Position numbers and translations under genes: made by a program | Notes under the pieces: generated by a model | Told to the model about the DNA's origin: nothing | Database searches by the model: none | The model's input: only the letters and a program-made list of their open reading frames with translations | Shown: piece by piece, positions 19,028 through 28,802 of the stretch | How positions within the stretch are numbered: position 1 is the stretch's first letter | Layout of the letters: every line of letters begins with the position of its first letter | NCBI RefSeq assembly: GCF_001653475.1 | Contig: NZ_CP011487.1 | Span: 1,054,001-1,118,000 of the forward strand | Reading direction: 5' to 3' | DNA from: Helicobacter pylori | GTDB taxonomy: Bacteria > Campylobacterota > Campylobacteria > Campylobacterales > Helicobacteraceae | Length of the DNA: 64,000 nucleotides

Positions 19028-20665
19028 ATGCTAACCCAATTAAAAACCTATCCAAAATTACTCAAACATTATGAAGAAATCAAAGAAGTGCACATGCGCG
19101 ATTGGTTTTCTAAAGACAAAGAGCGAGCGAGTCGATATTTTGTGCAATTTGAAAGCTTGAGCTTGGATTATTCCAAAAACCGCCTGAACGATACCACTTT
19201 AAAGCTTCTTTTTGAATTAGCGAATGACTGCTCTTTAAAAGAAAAAATTGAAGCGATGTTTAAGGGTGAAAAAATCAACACCACCGAAAAGAGAGCCGTT
19301 TTACACACCGCTTTAAGAAGCTTGAATGACACTGAAATTTTACTAGACAACATGGAAGTGTTAAAAAGCATAAGGAGCGTTTTAAAACGCATGCGAGCCT
19401 TTAGCGATAGCGTGAGGAGCGGTAAAAGACTGGGCTATACCCATCAAGTGATCACCGATATTGTCAACATCGGCATTGGGGGGTCAGATTTAGGTGCTTT
19501 AATGGTTTGCACCGCCTTAAAACGCTACGCCCACCCGAGATTAAAAATGCATTTTGTGTCTAATGTGGATGGCACACAGATTTTAGATGTTTTAGAAAAA
19601 CTCAATCCAGCCAGCACGCTTTTTATCGTGGCTTCTAAGACTTTTTCCACTCAAGAAACCTTAACCAACGCCCTAACCGCCAGGAAATGGTTTGTAGAAA
19701 GAAGCGGCGATGAAAAGCATATCGCTAAGCACTTTGTAGCGGTATCCACCAATAAAGAAGCCGTGCAACAATTTGGCATCGACGAGCATAACATGTTTGA
19801 ATTTTGGGATTTTGTAGGGGGGCGCTATAGTTTGTGGTCGGCTATTGGCTTATCCATCATGATCTATTTAGGGAAAAAAAATTTTAACGCTCTTTTGAAA
19901 GGAGCGTATTTGATGGATGAGCATTTCAGAAACGCCCCTTTTGAAAGCAATTTACCCGTTTTAATGGGGCTAATTGGCGTGTGGTATATCAATTTTTTCC
20001 AATCCAAAAGCCATTTAATCGCTCCTTACGATCAGTATTTAAGGCATTTCCCTAAATTCATTCAGCAATTAGATATGGAAAGTAATGGCAAACGCATCAG
20101 CAAAAAAGGCGAAATCATCCCCTATGACACATGCCCTGTTGTTTGGGGCGATATGGGCATTAACGCTCAGCACGCCTTTTTCCAGCTCTTGCATCAAGGC
20201 ACGCATTTAATACCCATTGATTTTATCGCTTCCTTAGATAAAAAGCCTAACGCTAAAGGTCATCATGAAATTTTATTCAGCAATGTTTTAGCGCAAGCAC
20301 AAGCCTTCATGAAAGGCAAGAGTTATGAAGAAGTGCTTGGGGAATTGCTCTTTAAAGGGTTAGACAAAGATGAAGCCAAAGATTTAGCCCACCACAGGGT
20401 GTTTTTTGGCAACCGCCCCTCTAATATCCTTTTATTAGAAAAGATTTCACCAAGTAATATAGGGGCGCTAGTGGCTCTTTATGAGCATAAAGTCTTTGTG
20501 CAAGGGGTTATTTGGGATATTAACAGCTTTGATCAATGGGGTGTGGAGCTTGGGAAAGAACTGGCCGTGCCGATTTTACAAGAATTAGAAGGGCATAAAA
20601 GCAACGCTTATTTTGACAGCTCCACTAAGCACTTAATAGAATTGTATAAAAATTACAACCAATAA
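19028..20665 (+). CDS. pgi: Glucose-6-phosphate isomerase
   Basis: Pgi interconverts glucose-6-phosphate and fructose-6-phosphate. It has 545 residues from the ATG at 19028; a TTG codon just before it is in frame but the GAAGGGG site suits the ATG. Signatures are [31 protein letters not shown] and [15 protein letters not shown], the three classical PGI blocks. The active-site region QLDMESNGK is also present. H. pylori takes up glucose by GluP, encoded about 9 kb downstream. Confidence 0.98.
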   Translation: MLTQLKTYPKLLKHYEEIKEVHMRDWFSKDKERASRYFVQFESLSLDYSKNRLNDTTLKLLFELANDCSLKEKIEAMFKGEKINTTEKRAVLHTALRSLNDTEILLDNMEVLKSIRSVLKRMRAFSDSVRSGKRLGYTHQVITDIVNIGIGGSDLGALMVCTALKRYAHPRLKMHFVSNVDGTQILDVLEKLNPASTLFIVASKTFSTQETLTNALTARKWFVERSGDEKHIAKHFVAVSTNKEAVQQFGIDEHNMFEFWDFVGGRYSLWSAIGLSIMIYLGKKNFNALLKGAYLMDEHFRNAPFESNLPVLMGLIGVWYINFFQSKSHLIAPYDQYLRHFPKFIQQLDMESNGKRISKKGEIIPYDTCPVVWGDMGINAQHAFFQLLHQGTHLIPIDFIASLDKKPNAKGHHEILFSNVLAQAQAFMKGKSYEEVLGELLFKGLDKDEAKDLAHHRVFFGNRPSNILLLEKISPSNIGALVALYEHKVFVQGVIWDINSFDQWGVELGKELAVPILQELEGHKSNAYFDSSTKHLIELYKNYNQ

Positions 20666-20742
20666 GCTTTGTTTGATAACAAGATAAAACCTCAAAACAA
20701 TAAAGAAGCTTAACCCCATCCTCAAGCGATCCATTCAAAATC

Positions 20743-20765
20743 ATCCGTTGATCATAACGGATTTT
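20743..20765 (+). terminator. Possible pgi terminator
   Basis: Inverted repeat ATCCGTT / AACGGAT with a six-base loop, followed by four T bases. The stem is short, so the call is modest. The rest of 20666-20968 holds a TATAAT at 20875-20880 and the hofH ribosome site, and no ORF was seen in it. Confidence 0.5.
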
Positions 20766-20874
20766 AGCGCCATATATTAGCCATTTGAATTTAAAGAGAG
20801 TAAATTTTCCACAAATTAATCGTTTTTAACTTTTAAAAGCTTGACTTTCTCATCATATGCATTATTTTACATAT

Positions 20875-20880
20875 TATAAT
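20875..20880 (+). promoter_or_regulatory. -10 box, probable hofH promoter
   Basis: TATAAT about 88 bases before the hofH ATG, in a very AT-rich stretch. A TTGACT lies 28 bases further upstream, which is too far for a canonical -35. hofH itself has a strong AGGAGG ribosome site. Confidence 0.45.
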
Positions 20881-20968
20881 TATTTCAAAGCTAAGAATAA
20901 TAAAAATCAAAGAATAGATTTATCTTTAAAAGTATTTGCGTTTATCAATCTCATTTTAGGAGGCATGC

Positions 20969-22384
20969 ATGAAAAAGGCAAGTCAGGTTTTATTCTTTGG
21001 GGCATTTTTAAGTTCTTCTTTACAAGGTTTTGAAGCTAAGCTCGTTGGCTTTGTGGATCAATCCAGCACTATCGGTTTTAACCAGCATAAAATCAATAAA
21101 GAAAGAGGCATCTACCCTATGCAGCAATTCGCAACGATTGCGGGCTATTTAGGGCTTGGTTTTAGCCTGTTACCCAAAAAGGTTTCAGACCATGTTCTAA
21201 AAGGCAAAATAGGGGGCATGGTGGGATCTATTTTCTATGACGGCACGAAGAAGTTTGAAGACGGATCTGTAGCTTACAATCTCTTTGGTTATTATGATGG
21301 GTTCATGGGGGGTTATACAAACATCTTACAAAGCGATGATTTAGCGACACAGAACATGAAATACAATAAAAATGTCCGCAATTATGTCTTTAGCGATGCG
21401 TATTTAGAATATGCCTATAAAAATTATTTTGAAATAAAAGCCGGACGCTATTTATCCACTATGCCTTATAAAAGCGGTCAAACGCAAGGCTTTCAAGTTT
21501 CTGGACAATACAAGCATGCGCGCTTGACTTGGTTTAGCTCATGGGGTAGGGCATTCGCCTATGGTTCGTTTTTGATGGATTGGTTTGCCGCTAGGACCAC
21601 TTATAGCGGAGGCTTTACCAAAAACGATAAGGGAGGTTACGATAGCCATGGGCAAAAGGTGCTTTATGGCACGCATGCGGTGCAACTCACCTATAAACCT
21701 CATCGTTTTCTCATAGAAGGCTTTTATTACCTTTCGCCTCAAATCTTTAACGCTCCGGGCGTTAAGATTGGTTGGGACTCTAACCCTAATTTTAGCGGCA
21801 CAGGCTTTCGCTCTGATACAGCTATCATAGGGTTTTTTCCCATTTACTACCCTTGGATGATCGTTAAATCCAATGGGAGTCCAGTCTATAGATACGACAC
21901 GCCTGCCACTCAAAACGGGCAAAACCTCATTATCCGCCAACGCTTTGATATAAACAATTACAATGTTTCAATCGCTTTTTATAAAGTCTTTCAAAACGCT
22001 AATGGTTGGATAGGCAATATGGGTAATCCAAGCGGTGTGATAATGTCAGGTAACAGCGTGTATGCTGGTTTTTCAGGCACAGCCCTTAAAAGAGACGCCG
22101 CTACCATTTTACTTTCTTGTGGTGGCACTCATTTTGCCAAAAAATTCACATGGAAATTCGCCACACAATACTCCAATTCAGTGGTTTCTTGGGAAGCAAG
22201 AGCGATGATCTCTTTAGGCTATAAATTCTCTGAATATCTGAGCGGCAGCATCGATCTTTCATATTATGGCGTGCATACTAACAAAGGCTTTAAACCGGGT
22301 GAAAACGGGCCTGTGCCTAAAAACTTCCCTGCCCTTTATTCTGACAGGAGCGCGTTATACACGGCCCTTATAGCGTCATTTTGA
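20969..22384 (+). CDS. hofH: Hof family outer-membrane protein HofH
   Basis: This is an outer-membrane protein of the H. pylori Hof family, 471 residues. A signal peptide (MKKASQVLFFGAFLSSSLQG) is followed by FEAKLVGFVDQSSTIGFN, which opens the barrel. Alternating aromatic strands (NYFEIKAGRYLSTMPYKSGQ, YKFSEYLSGSIDLSYYGVH) and the C-terminal TALIASF with terminal phenylalanine fit a porin-like barrel related to the OprD-type porins. The Hof assignment rests on this pattern and on the place between pgi and cstA. Confidence 0.85.
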   Translation: MKKASQVLFFGAFLSSSLQGFEAKLVGFVDQSSTIGFNQHKINKERGIYPMQQFATIAGYLGLGFSLLPKKVSDHVLKGKIGGMVGSIFYDGTKKFEDGSVAYNLFGYYDGFMGGYTNILQSDDLATQNMKYNKNVRNYVFSDAYLEYAYKNYFEIKAGRYLSTMPYKSGQTQGFQVSGQYKHARLTWFSSWGRAFAYGSFLMDWFAARTTYSGGFTKNDKGGYDSHGQKVLYGTHAVQLTYKPHRFLIEGFYYLSPQIFNAPGVKIGWDSNPNFSGTGFRSDTAIIGFFPIYYPWMIVKSNGSPVYRYDTPATQNGQNLIIRQRFDINNYNVSIAFYKVFQNANGWIGNMGNPSGVIMSGNSVYAGFSGTALKRDAATILLSCGGTHFAKKFTWKFATQYSNSVVSWEARAMISLGYKFSEYLSGSIDLSYYGVHTNKGFKPGENGPVPKNFPALYSDRSALYTALIASF

Positions 22385-22407
22385 TACTATGATCACAAAA
22401 TAGAGTA

Positions 22408-22423
22408 GGCGTTTTTTAACGCC
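22408..22423 (+). terminator. hofH terminator hairpin
   Basis: GGCGTT / AACGCC with a four-T loop, followed by GTTTCTCT, 24 bases after the hofH stop. A second GC-rich hairpin with T-rich flanks (22661-22685) lies at the end of cstA and may work in both directions. Between them (22424-22660) I see no ORF or RNA. Confidence 0.6.
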
Positions 22424-22660
22424 GTTTCTCTAATTTCTATATATAAATTTCTTTTCAAGCAAAAGCCCTTTTTAAATCATACCCGTTAAGCAAAATATCC
22501 ATCATCTTTAAATCATCTTTGAAATTGAGCTTTTAGCATTTTTAGAAAATAATAAAGAGTTTGTTAAAAATCAAGCGATAGCTTTTTAAAAACCAAAGCA
22601 GAAATCCCAAACATCTTTAGTGTTTGAGCGCTTCACGAACAAGGTCAAACTTTTTTCCTT

Positions 22661-22685
22661 TAAAGGGGGGTTAAAACCCCTTTTT
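22661..22685. terminator. Convergent terminator between hofH and cstA
   Basis: GGGGTTAAAACCCC preceded by AAA and followed by TTTTTT on the plus strand. It lies right at the cstA stop and could end transcripts from either side. Confidence 0.55.
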
Positions 22686-24745
22686 TAGGCTTTGATATAG
22701 GGCGTTTCAGCCAGCGGCGGATAAATTTTATTTTTAAAATAAGCGTTTGAGCAAATCCTAACACTCACTATTAAGACTAGTAGCGCTACAAGCATGAAAA
22801 ACACGCACAAAATCGCATCAATAGCGTGGTTAAAAAAGGATTTTTGGAGCGTTTTTAGCGCTTTTTCATCGGTAGTGAGCGCGATTTTTTCTTTGATGAT
22901 TTGCATTTGTGCCACATGCGAGACATTATTAAGCACGCTATCATCGCTCTTTGGCACCACCTTTAAAATACCGCTATAAAAAGTGATCGCTAAAATCAAA
23001 ACTGCCGGCAAGGCGCTTATCATCGCTCCCTTAAAACGCCCCATTTTAAACAACACCACCGTAACCAACAACAACGCCATGCCCGCTAACATCTGATTGC
23101 TCACGCCAAATAAAGGCCATAGCGTATAAATCCCCCCTTTAGGATCAATCGTGCCTTGATACAAGAAATACCCCCACCCTGCCACGCACAAAAGAGTGGC
23201 AAAAATCCCAGTCTTATAAGAGCTAAGATTACCCAAAGGCTTATAAACATTACCGAGCAAATCTTGGATCATAAAACGAGCGGTTCGTGTGCCAGCATCC
23301 ACAGCGGTTAAAATGAACAAAGCTTCAAACAAAATCGCAAAATGATACCAAAACGCCATCACGCTTGGATCCCCTAAAATGCGATACACAATCATCGCTA
23401 AACCAATCGCAAAAGTGGGCGCCCCACCGGTGCGGCTCAAAATGGAGCTTTCGCCGATGTTTTTGGTCATCTCACTGATTTCTTCAGCGCTGATATTAAA
23501 CCCCCATGAGCTAATCACCAAAGCCGCATCAGCTATATCTTTACCGATGCTCACTTCTGGCGAATTGATAGCGAAATAAAGCCCTGGGTGTAAAATCCCT
23601 GCACACACCAACGCCATAAGAGCCACAACGCTCTCCATCACCATAGAGCCATAGCCCACTAGCCTTGCGTCGCTTTCTTTAGCGATCATTTTAGGGGTCG
23701 TGCCTGAAGAAATTAAAGCATGAAAGCCGCTAATCGTCCCGCAAGCCACCGTGATAAACAAGAAAGGGAACACGCTTCCTGCAAACACAGGCCCACTGCC
23801 ATCTACAAAGGGCGTGATTTTAGGGATTTGTAAGGGCGGAGCGACAAAAATAATCGCCACAACCAACACCCCTATAACGCCAATTTTTAAAAAAGTGCTT
23901 AAATAATCTCGTGGAGCAAGTAAAAACCATACCGGTAAAATAGAAGCCACAAAACCATAGCCCATGATCATCCACGCTAAAGAACTAGAATCAAAGGTGA
24001 ATATTGACGCTAATTTAGGATCTAAAGAAACATATTTACCCGCATAAATCGCTATAATCAATAGGATAAAGCCAATAACAGAAACTTCCAAAATTTTATG
24101 CGGCCTGAAAAACCGCATGTAAAGCCCCATAAGAATCGCAATGGGAATGGTCATAGCGATCGTAAAAAAGCCCCAAGGCGAATGCGCTAAAGCCTTCACC
24201 ACCACCATCGCTAAAATCGCAATGATAATGAGCATGATCCCTAAAATGCCAAGACTGGCGATCATGCCTACAAATTTACCCATTTCAAGCTTGATCATTT
24301 CGCCTAAAGACTTGCCATCGCGCCTAATGGAAGCAAAAAGCACCACAAAATCATGCACGCAACCCCCTAAAACCGAGCCTATCAAAATCCATAAGATAGA
24401 GGGCAAGTAACCCATTTGAGCGGCTAATATTGGGCCTACTAAAGGGCCAGCCCCAGCAATAGCAGCAAAATGATGCCCAAAAGTGATCGCTTTATCGGTT
24501 GGCACAAAATCCTTGCCATCATTCCTTACGCATGCAGGCGTGGCTCTGTTATCATCTAGCTTTAACACCCTATAAGCGATAAAATGGCTATAAAAACGAT
24601 AGCCTATGCTATAAATGCAAGCGCTCGCTATTACAAGCCATAGCGTGTTAATGCTCTCGCCCTTGTGTAAGGCTAACACCCCTAAACAGATCGCCCCTAA
24701 AATAGCGGCAAAAACCCAAGCCAAAGAAACTAAACTTTTTTGCAT
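22685..24745 (-). CDS. cstA: Carbon starvation protein CstA, peptide transporter
   Basis: CstA is a many-helix inner-membrane transporter linked to peptide and pyruvate uptake; in H. pylori and Campylobacter it supports growth on peptides as a nitrogen source. The product is 686 residues from the ATG at 24745, chosen because GGAGAGG is just upstream. A longer frame to 24775 adds 10 unlikely residues. CstA marks include FGHHFAAIAGAGPLVGPILAAQMGYLP, written here in shortened form as FGHHFAAIAGAGPLVGP, and GSVLGGCVHDFVVLFAS. About 17 hydrophobic segments are visible. Confidence 0.95.
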   Translation of the reverse strand: MQKSLVSLAWVFAAILGAICLGVLALHKGESINTLWLVIASACIYSIGYRFYSHFIAYRVLKLDDNRATPACVRNDGKDFVPTDKAITFGHHFAAIAGAGPLVGPILAAQMGYLPSILWILIGSVLGGCVHDFVVLFASIRRDGKSLGEMIKLEMGKFVGMIASLGILGIMLIIIAILAMVVVKALAHSPWGFFTIAMTIPIAILMGLYMRFFRPHKILEVSVIGFILLIIAIYAGKYVSLDPKLASIFTFDSSSLAWMIMGYGFVASILPVWFLLAPRDYLSTFLKIGVIGVLVVAIIFVAPPLQIPKITPFVDGSGPVFAGSVFPFLFITVACGTISGFHALISSGTTPKMIAKESDARLVGYGSMVMESVVALMALVCAGILHPGLYFAINSPEVSIGKDIADAALVISSWGFNISAEEISEMTKNIGESSILSRTGGAPTFAIGLAMIVYRILGDPSVMAFWYHFAILFEALFILTAVDAGTRTARFMIQDLLGNVYKPLGNLSSYKTGIFATLLCVAGWGYFLYQGTIDPKGGIYTLWPLFGVSNQMLAGMALLLVTVVLFKMGRFKGAMISALPAVLILAITFYSGILKVVPKSDDSVLNNVSHVAQMQIIKEKIALTTDEKALKTLQKSFFNHAIDAILCVFFMLVALLVLIVSVRICSNAYFKNKIYPPLAETPYIKA

Positions 24746-24800
24746 GTCCTCTCCATTTAATGATTGTTTAACCATTGTTGTTAATTTCAGCCAGTTCTTT

Positions 24801-24806
24801 ATTATA
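24801..24806 (-). promoter_or_regulatory. -10 box of cstA
   Basis: The minus strand reads GAATTATAATAAAG here. Transcription would start near 24793, giving a leader of about 48 bases before the cstA ATG. Confidence 0.55.
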
Positions 24807-24954
24807 ATTCAAATTTTCTTTGAATAGGGACTGAATGGCTCAAAAACTTTCCATGTAAAGGCTTGGTTTTTCCAAACTTCTAACAATTAAGGTGAATAAG
24901 AGCTGTTTTTAAACATGATGCTTTAAAGCGTCATTAATTTTAAGGTATAGCGTT

Positions 24955-25608
24955 ATGGCATTAGATTGGGATTTTATGTTTCGCTCCATCCCTGCGTTTT
25001 TTAAGGGGTTAGAACTCACGCTTTATATTTCTTTCTTTGGGATTTTGCTCTCTCTTTTGGTGGGGTTTTTGTGCACGCTCATTTTGTATTTTAAAACGCG
25101 CTTTATCTCCCCTATCGTCTATATCTATAGCGAAATCGCCAGGAACACGCCCCTACTCATCCAGCTTTTCTTTTTGTATTACGGGTTGAATGAAATCGGT
25201 TTGAGCGCTTTAGAGTGTGCGATTTTAGCGTTAGGGTTTTTAGGTGGGGGGTATATGAGTCAAAGTTTTTTGCTTGGGTTTAAAAGCTTAGCTTCCATTC
25301 AAAAAGAAAGCGCTTTGAGTTTAGGGTTTAGCCCTTTGAAAATGGTGTATTACATCATTCTGCCTCAAAGTTTAAGCGTTTCTATGCCTTCTATAGGGGC
25401 GAATGTGATTTTTTTACTCAAAGAAACTTCTGTGGTGGGCGCGATAGCCCTAACCGATATTATGTTTGTGGCGAAAGATTTTATTGGCATTTATTATAAA
25501 ACGACTGAAAGCCTTTTGATGTTAAGCATCACTTACTTGATCGCTTTGCTCCCTTTAAGCGTTTTGTTTGTGATCTTAGAGCGTTTCTTCAAAAAGAAAG
25601 TGGCTTAA
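24955..25608 (+). CDS. glnP: Amino-acid ABC transporter permease (first)
   Basis: This is a 217-residue inner-membrane permease of the polar amino-acid ABC family (His/Glu/Gln type). Four to five helices are visible. The cytoplasmic loop SALSLGFSPLKMVYYIILPQ is the EAA motif that docks on the ATPase. ARNTPLLIQLFFLYYGL is the conserved family stretch. It is followed after two bases by a second permease, so the channel is probably a heterodimer. The exact amino acid is not decided by sequence; older annotation says glutamine. Confidence 0.9.
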   Translation: MALDWDFMFRSIPAFFKGLELTLYISFFGILLSLLVGFLCTLILYFKTRFISPIVYIYSEIARNTPLLIQLFFLYYGLNEIGLSALECAILALGFLGGGYMSQSFLLGFKSLASIQKESALSLGFSPLKMVYYIILPQSLSVSMPSIGANVIFLLKETSVVGAIALTDIMFVAKDFIGIYYKTTESLLMLSITYLIALLPLSVLFVILERFFKKKVA

Positions 25609-25610
25609 AA

Positions 25611-26282
25611 ATGGGAGTTTTACTAGAATTAGACAATCTTAAGCGTTTGTTAGAAGGGTTTGAAACCACTCTTTTGATCGCTCTTAGCTCTGCGGTTATT
25701 TCCATCATTGTTGGAATGCTTTTGGGGAGCTTGATGGCGTTTGGTTCTAAAATAGTGGTTTTGGCGTGTCGTGTGTATTTAGAAAGCATCCGCATTATCC
25801 CGCTTTTAGCATGGCTTTTTATTGTGTATTTTGGGTTAGCGAGCCTGTTTGATTTGCATATTAGCGCTGTTTTAGCGAGCGTTATTGTTTTTAGCTTGTG
25901 GGGTGGCGCTGAAATGATGGATTTAACCAGAGGGGTTTTAACTTCCGTGAGCAAACACCAAATAGAAAGCGCTCTGGCTTTAGGCATGGATTCAAAAAGG
26001 GTGGTTTTTAACATTATTTTCCCCCAAAGCTTTTTGTCTTTACTGCCCTCAAGCCTTAATTTATTCACGCGCATGATTAAAACCACGGCTTTAGTCTCTC
26101 TCATTGGAGCGATTGATTTGTTAAAAGCGGGCCAGCAAATCATAGAACTTAATCTCTTACGCATGCCCAATGCGAGCTTTGTGGTTTATGGCGTTATCTT
26201 AATGTTTTATTTTAGTTTATGCTATAGTTTGAGCCTGTATAGTTCCTATTTAGAAAAAAAATTCCAATACATTAGAGGGTAA
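25611..26282 (+). CDS. glnP: Amino-acid ABC transporter permease (second)
   Basis: This is the second permease of the same importer, 223 residues. It has the family stretch LESIRIIPLLAWLFIVYFGL and the EAA loop ESALALGMDSKRVVFNIIFPQ, here quoted up to its conserved IFPQ end. The sequence differs enough from its neighbour to suggest an old duplication and a heterodimeric channel. It starts two bases after the first permease and ends one base before glnQ, a tight operon. Confidence 0.9.
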   Translation: MGVLLELDNLKRLLEGFETTLLIALSSAVISIIVGMLLGSLMAFGSKIVVLACRVYLESIRIIPLLAWLFIVYFGLASLFDLHISAVLASVIVFSLWGGAEMMDLTRGVLTSVSKHQIESALALGMDSKRVVFNIIFPQSFLSLLPSSLNLFTRMIKTTALVSLIGAIDLLKAGQQIIELNLLRMPNASFVVYGVILMFYFSLCYSLSLYSSYLEKKFQYIRG

Positions 26283-26283
26283 A

Positions 26284-27030
26284 ATGAGCGTGATTTTAGA
26301 AACCAAAGGGTTAAAAAAAACCTATCAAAACCATTTGGTTTTAGACGGCATCAATTTCACTTTAAATAAGGGTGAAGTGGCAGTGATTTTAGGGCCTAGC
26401 GGGTGCGGGAAAAGCACTTTTTTAAAATGCCTAAACGGGCTTGAAAAGATTGATGAAGGTGAAATTCTTTTTGAAAACACTAACCTTAACACCAAGGCCA
26501 CTAATTGGAATAAAATGCGCCAAAAAATAGGCATGGTGTTTCAAAATTATGAATTGTTCCCGCATTTAAATGTGCTAGATAATATCTTACTTGCTCCTTT
26601 AAAAGTGCAAAAACGATCCAAAGATGAGGCCCTTTCTCAAGCCATAGAGCTTTTAAAACGAGTGGGTTTGGAGCGCAAACAACAAGCTTACCCTAAAGAA
26701 TTGAGCGGCGGGCAAAAACAGCGAGTAGCCATCGTGCGTTCTTTGTGCATGCGGCCAAAAATCATGCTTTTTGATGAAGTGACCGCCTCTTTAGACCCTG
26801 AAATGGTTAAAGAAGTTTTAGAAGTGATTTTAGAATTAGCCACAACGGGCATGAGCATGGTGATTGTAACGCATGAAATGAAATTCGCGCAAAAAATCGC
26901 TCATAAAATCGTGTTTTTTGATAGCGGTAAGATCGCTGAAGAAAACAGTGCTAAAGAATTTTTTAATAACCCAAAATCTCAAAGAGCGCAAAAATTTTTA
27001 GAAACTTTTCATTTTTTAGGGAATTGTTAA
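26284..27030 (+). CDS. glnQ: Amino-acid ABC transporter ATPase GlnQ
   Basis: This is the ATP-binding subunit of the amino-acid importer, 248 residues. Walker A is GPSGCGKST (37-45), the Q-loop is VFQNYELFPH (85-94), the ABC signature is LSGGQKQRVAI (140-150), and Walker B is IMLFDEVTASLD (160-171). The H-loop histidine is in IVTHEM. The usual FDEPT proline is a valine here (FDEVT), a mild variation seen in some family members. Confidence 0.94.
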   Translation: MSVILETKGLKKTYQNHLVLDGINFTLNKGEVAVILGPSGCGKSTFLKCLNGLEKIDEGEILFENTNLNTKATNWNKMRQKIGMVFQNYELFPHLNVLDNILLAPLKVQKRSKDEALSQAIELLKRVGLERKQQAYPKELSGGQKQRVAIVRSLCMRPKIMLFDEVTASLDPEMVKEVLEVILELATTGMSMVIVTHEMKFAQKIAHKIVFFDSGKIAEENSAKEFFNNPKSQRAQKFLETFHFLGNC

Positions 27031-27080
27031 ATAAAGTTTGCTAAAAAGATGATTTTAATTTCAAAAAAAAAGGTGTTTTT

Positions 27081-27914
27081 ATGAAAACAAACGGGCTTTT
27101 TAAGGTATGGAGGCTGTTTTTAGTTTTAATCGCTTTAGTCTTTAGTGCATGTTCTGATAGCCATAAAGAAAAAAAGGACGCTTTGGAAGTCATTAAACAA
27201 AGAGGGGTTTTAAAAGTGGGGGTTTTTAGCGATAAGCCTCCTTTTGGCTCTGTGGATTCTAAAGGGAAATATCAAGGCTATGATGTAGTCATTGCTAAAC
27301 GCATGGCCCTTGATTTATTGGGCGATGAAAATAAGATTGAGTTTATTCCTGTAGAAGCTTCAGCTAGGGTGGAATTTTTAAAAGCCAATAAAGTGGATAT
27401 TATCATGGCTAATTTCACGCGCACTAAAGAAAGAGAAAAAGTCGTGGATTTTGCTAAGCCGTATATGAAAGTCGCTTTGGGGGTGATTTCTAAAGACGGG
27501 GCCATTAAAAATATAGAAGAGTTGAAAGATAAAGAGTTAATTGTGAATAAAGGCACGACAGCGGATTTCTATTTCACTAAAAATTACCCCAATATCAAGC
27601 TTTTGAAATTTGAGCAAAACACAGAGACTTTTTTAGCCCTTTTAAACAATAAGGCTATCGCTCTAGCCCATGACAACACTTTATTGCTCGCTTGGGCGAA
27701 ACAGCACCCTGAGTTTAAATTAGGCATTACAAGCCTTGGCGATAAGGATGTGATCGCTCCAGCGATTAAAAAAGGCAACCCTAAGCTTTTAGAATGGTTG
27801 GATAACGAAATGGATTCCCTCATTTCTAGCGACTTCTTAAAAGAAGCTTATAAGGAAACTTTAAAGCCTGTTTATGGCGATGGAATCAAACCGGAAGAAA
27901 TCATTTTTGAATGA
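27081..27914 (+). CDS. glnH: Amino-acid ABC transporter substrate-binding lipoprotein GlnH
   Basis: This is the solute-binding protein of the importer, 277 residues. The N-terminal signal ends in the lipobox VFSAC, with the lipidated cysteine at residue 24. The family-3 fold shows LKVGVFSDKPPFGSVDSKGK, GYDVVIAKRMA and VDIIMANFTRTKEREKVVDF, typical of polar amino-acid binders. The protein is likely anchored to the outer leaflet of the inner membrane in the periplasm. It sits 50 bases after glnQ in the same operon. Confidence 0.93.
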   Translation: MKTNGLFKVWRLFLVLIALVFSACSDSHKEKKDALEVIKQRGVLKVGVFSDKPPFGSVDSKGKYQGYDVVIAKRMALDLLGDENKIEFIPVEASARVEFLKANKVDIIMANFTRTKEREKVVDFAKPYMKVALGVISKDGAIKNIEELKDKELIVNKGTTADFYFTKNYPNIKLLKFEQNTETFLALLNNKAIALAHDNTLLLAWAKQHPEFKLGITSLGDKDVIAPAIKKGNPKLLEWLDNEMDSLISSDFLKEAYKETLKPVYGDGIKPEEIIFE

Positions 27915-28034
27915 TTTTTTAGGCTTTGTTTTCTTGATGGAGCGTGTTTTGATTGTTAAATTAGCGGTTTTGTGATCTTTTTGTTTTTAATTTTGAGATA
28001 TATTTGTTTGATTTTACATTGAAAGGATTTGTTG

Positions 28035-28586
28035 ATGAATCATTTTTATAAGCGTTGTTTGAAATTTTCATTGGTTGGGTTGCTAGGGCTTTTGAGCGTT
28101 CAGCTTGATGCTAGGAGTTTTGTTGATGGGGATTTAGACATTCAAAAATTCAGCTATGAAGATTCTCTGCTTAAAAAGGGAGACCCTAATGGCATGCATA
28201 AGGTGCAGGTGCGAGATTATAAAGGCAAAATGCAAGAAGCTGAGATCCACTCAGAAATACGCATCGCGCTCAAACCGGGAGTTAAAAAAGAAGTTAAAAA
28301 AGGCAAGATTTATAGCACTCAAATCAATGATGGCATGTGCTATGCTTTTAGAATGCTCCAAACCGGCGATAATACCACAGGTCTTGATCCTAAAGAGTTC
28401 CCCAAGCAAAGCCGTGAAAAAAAGGGCCGAGTGGTTACTTTAATCGGTAAAGATGAAGTGCCTTATCTTATTTTAGAAACAGATTGCCAAGTGGGCGATA
28501 TTGCAAAGATCTCTTTAGTGGGTAATTTTGATGGCACCGGTTTTCTTACAGAATATAAATTCAAAGACGCCAAACCTATTTACTAG
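28035..28586 (+). CDS. Exported protein of unknown function
   Basis: I do not recognise a functional family. The product is 183 residues from the ATG at 28035, preceded by AAAGGA; two TTG codons just before it are in frame. A signal peptide (KFSLVGLLGLLSVQLDA, cleavage near residue 26) indicates export. The mature part is basic and has a small-barrel look with two cysteines (MCYAFRM and TDCQVGD) that could pair in the periplasm. Its position matches the conserved H. pylori gene HP1173, but no activity can be read from sequence. Confidence 0.8.
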   Translation: MNHFYKRCLKFSLVGLLGLLSVQLDARSFVDGDLDIQKFSYEDSLLKKGDPNGMHKVQVRDYKGKMQEAEIHSEIRIALKPGVKKEVKKGKIYSTQINDGMCYAFRMLQTGDNTTGLDPKEFPKQSREKKGRVVTLIGKDEVPYLILETDCQVGDIAKISLVGNFDGTGFLTEYKFKDAKPIY

Positions 28587-28802
28587 TCTTTATTCTTTGC
28601 TTCATTCTTAAAATCTCTTAATCTTTTGTGGTTAGGAGATTTTTCTTATTCGTTGGGATATTTGTGATCGCATCTTAAAAATTTTAAAATGCATGCCTTT
28701 TGATTTCAAACGCTAACCAATCAAACCTTATTTAGCATTTTTAAATTTTTAAAAACAAGCTAAAAGAAAAACAAAGAAAGTAAAAGAGAAACCCCCCCTT
28801 TT

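Noticed and set aside
28029-28034. TTG TTG as start of the exported protein
   Set aside because: The ATG three codons in has a better-spaced AAAGGA site, so it was chosen.
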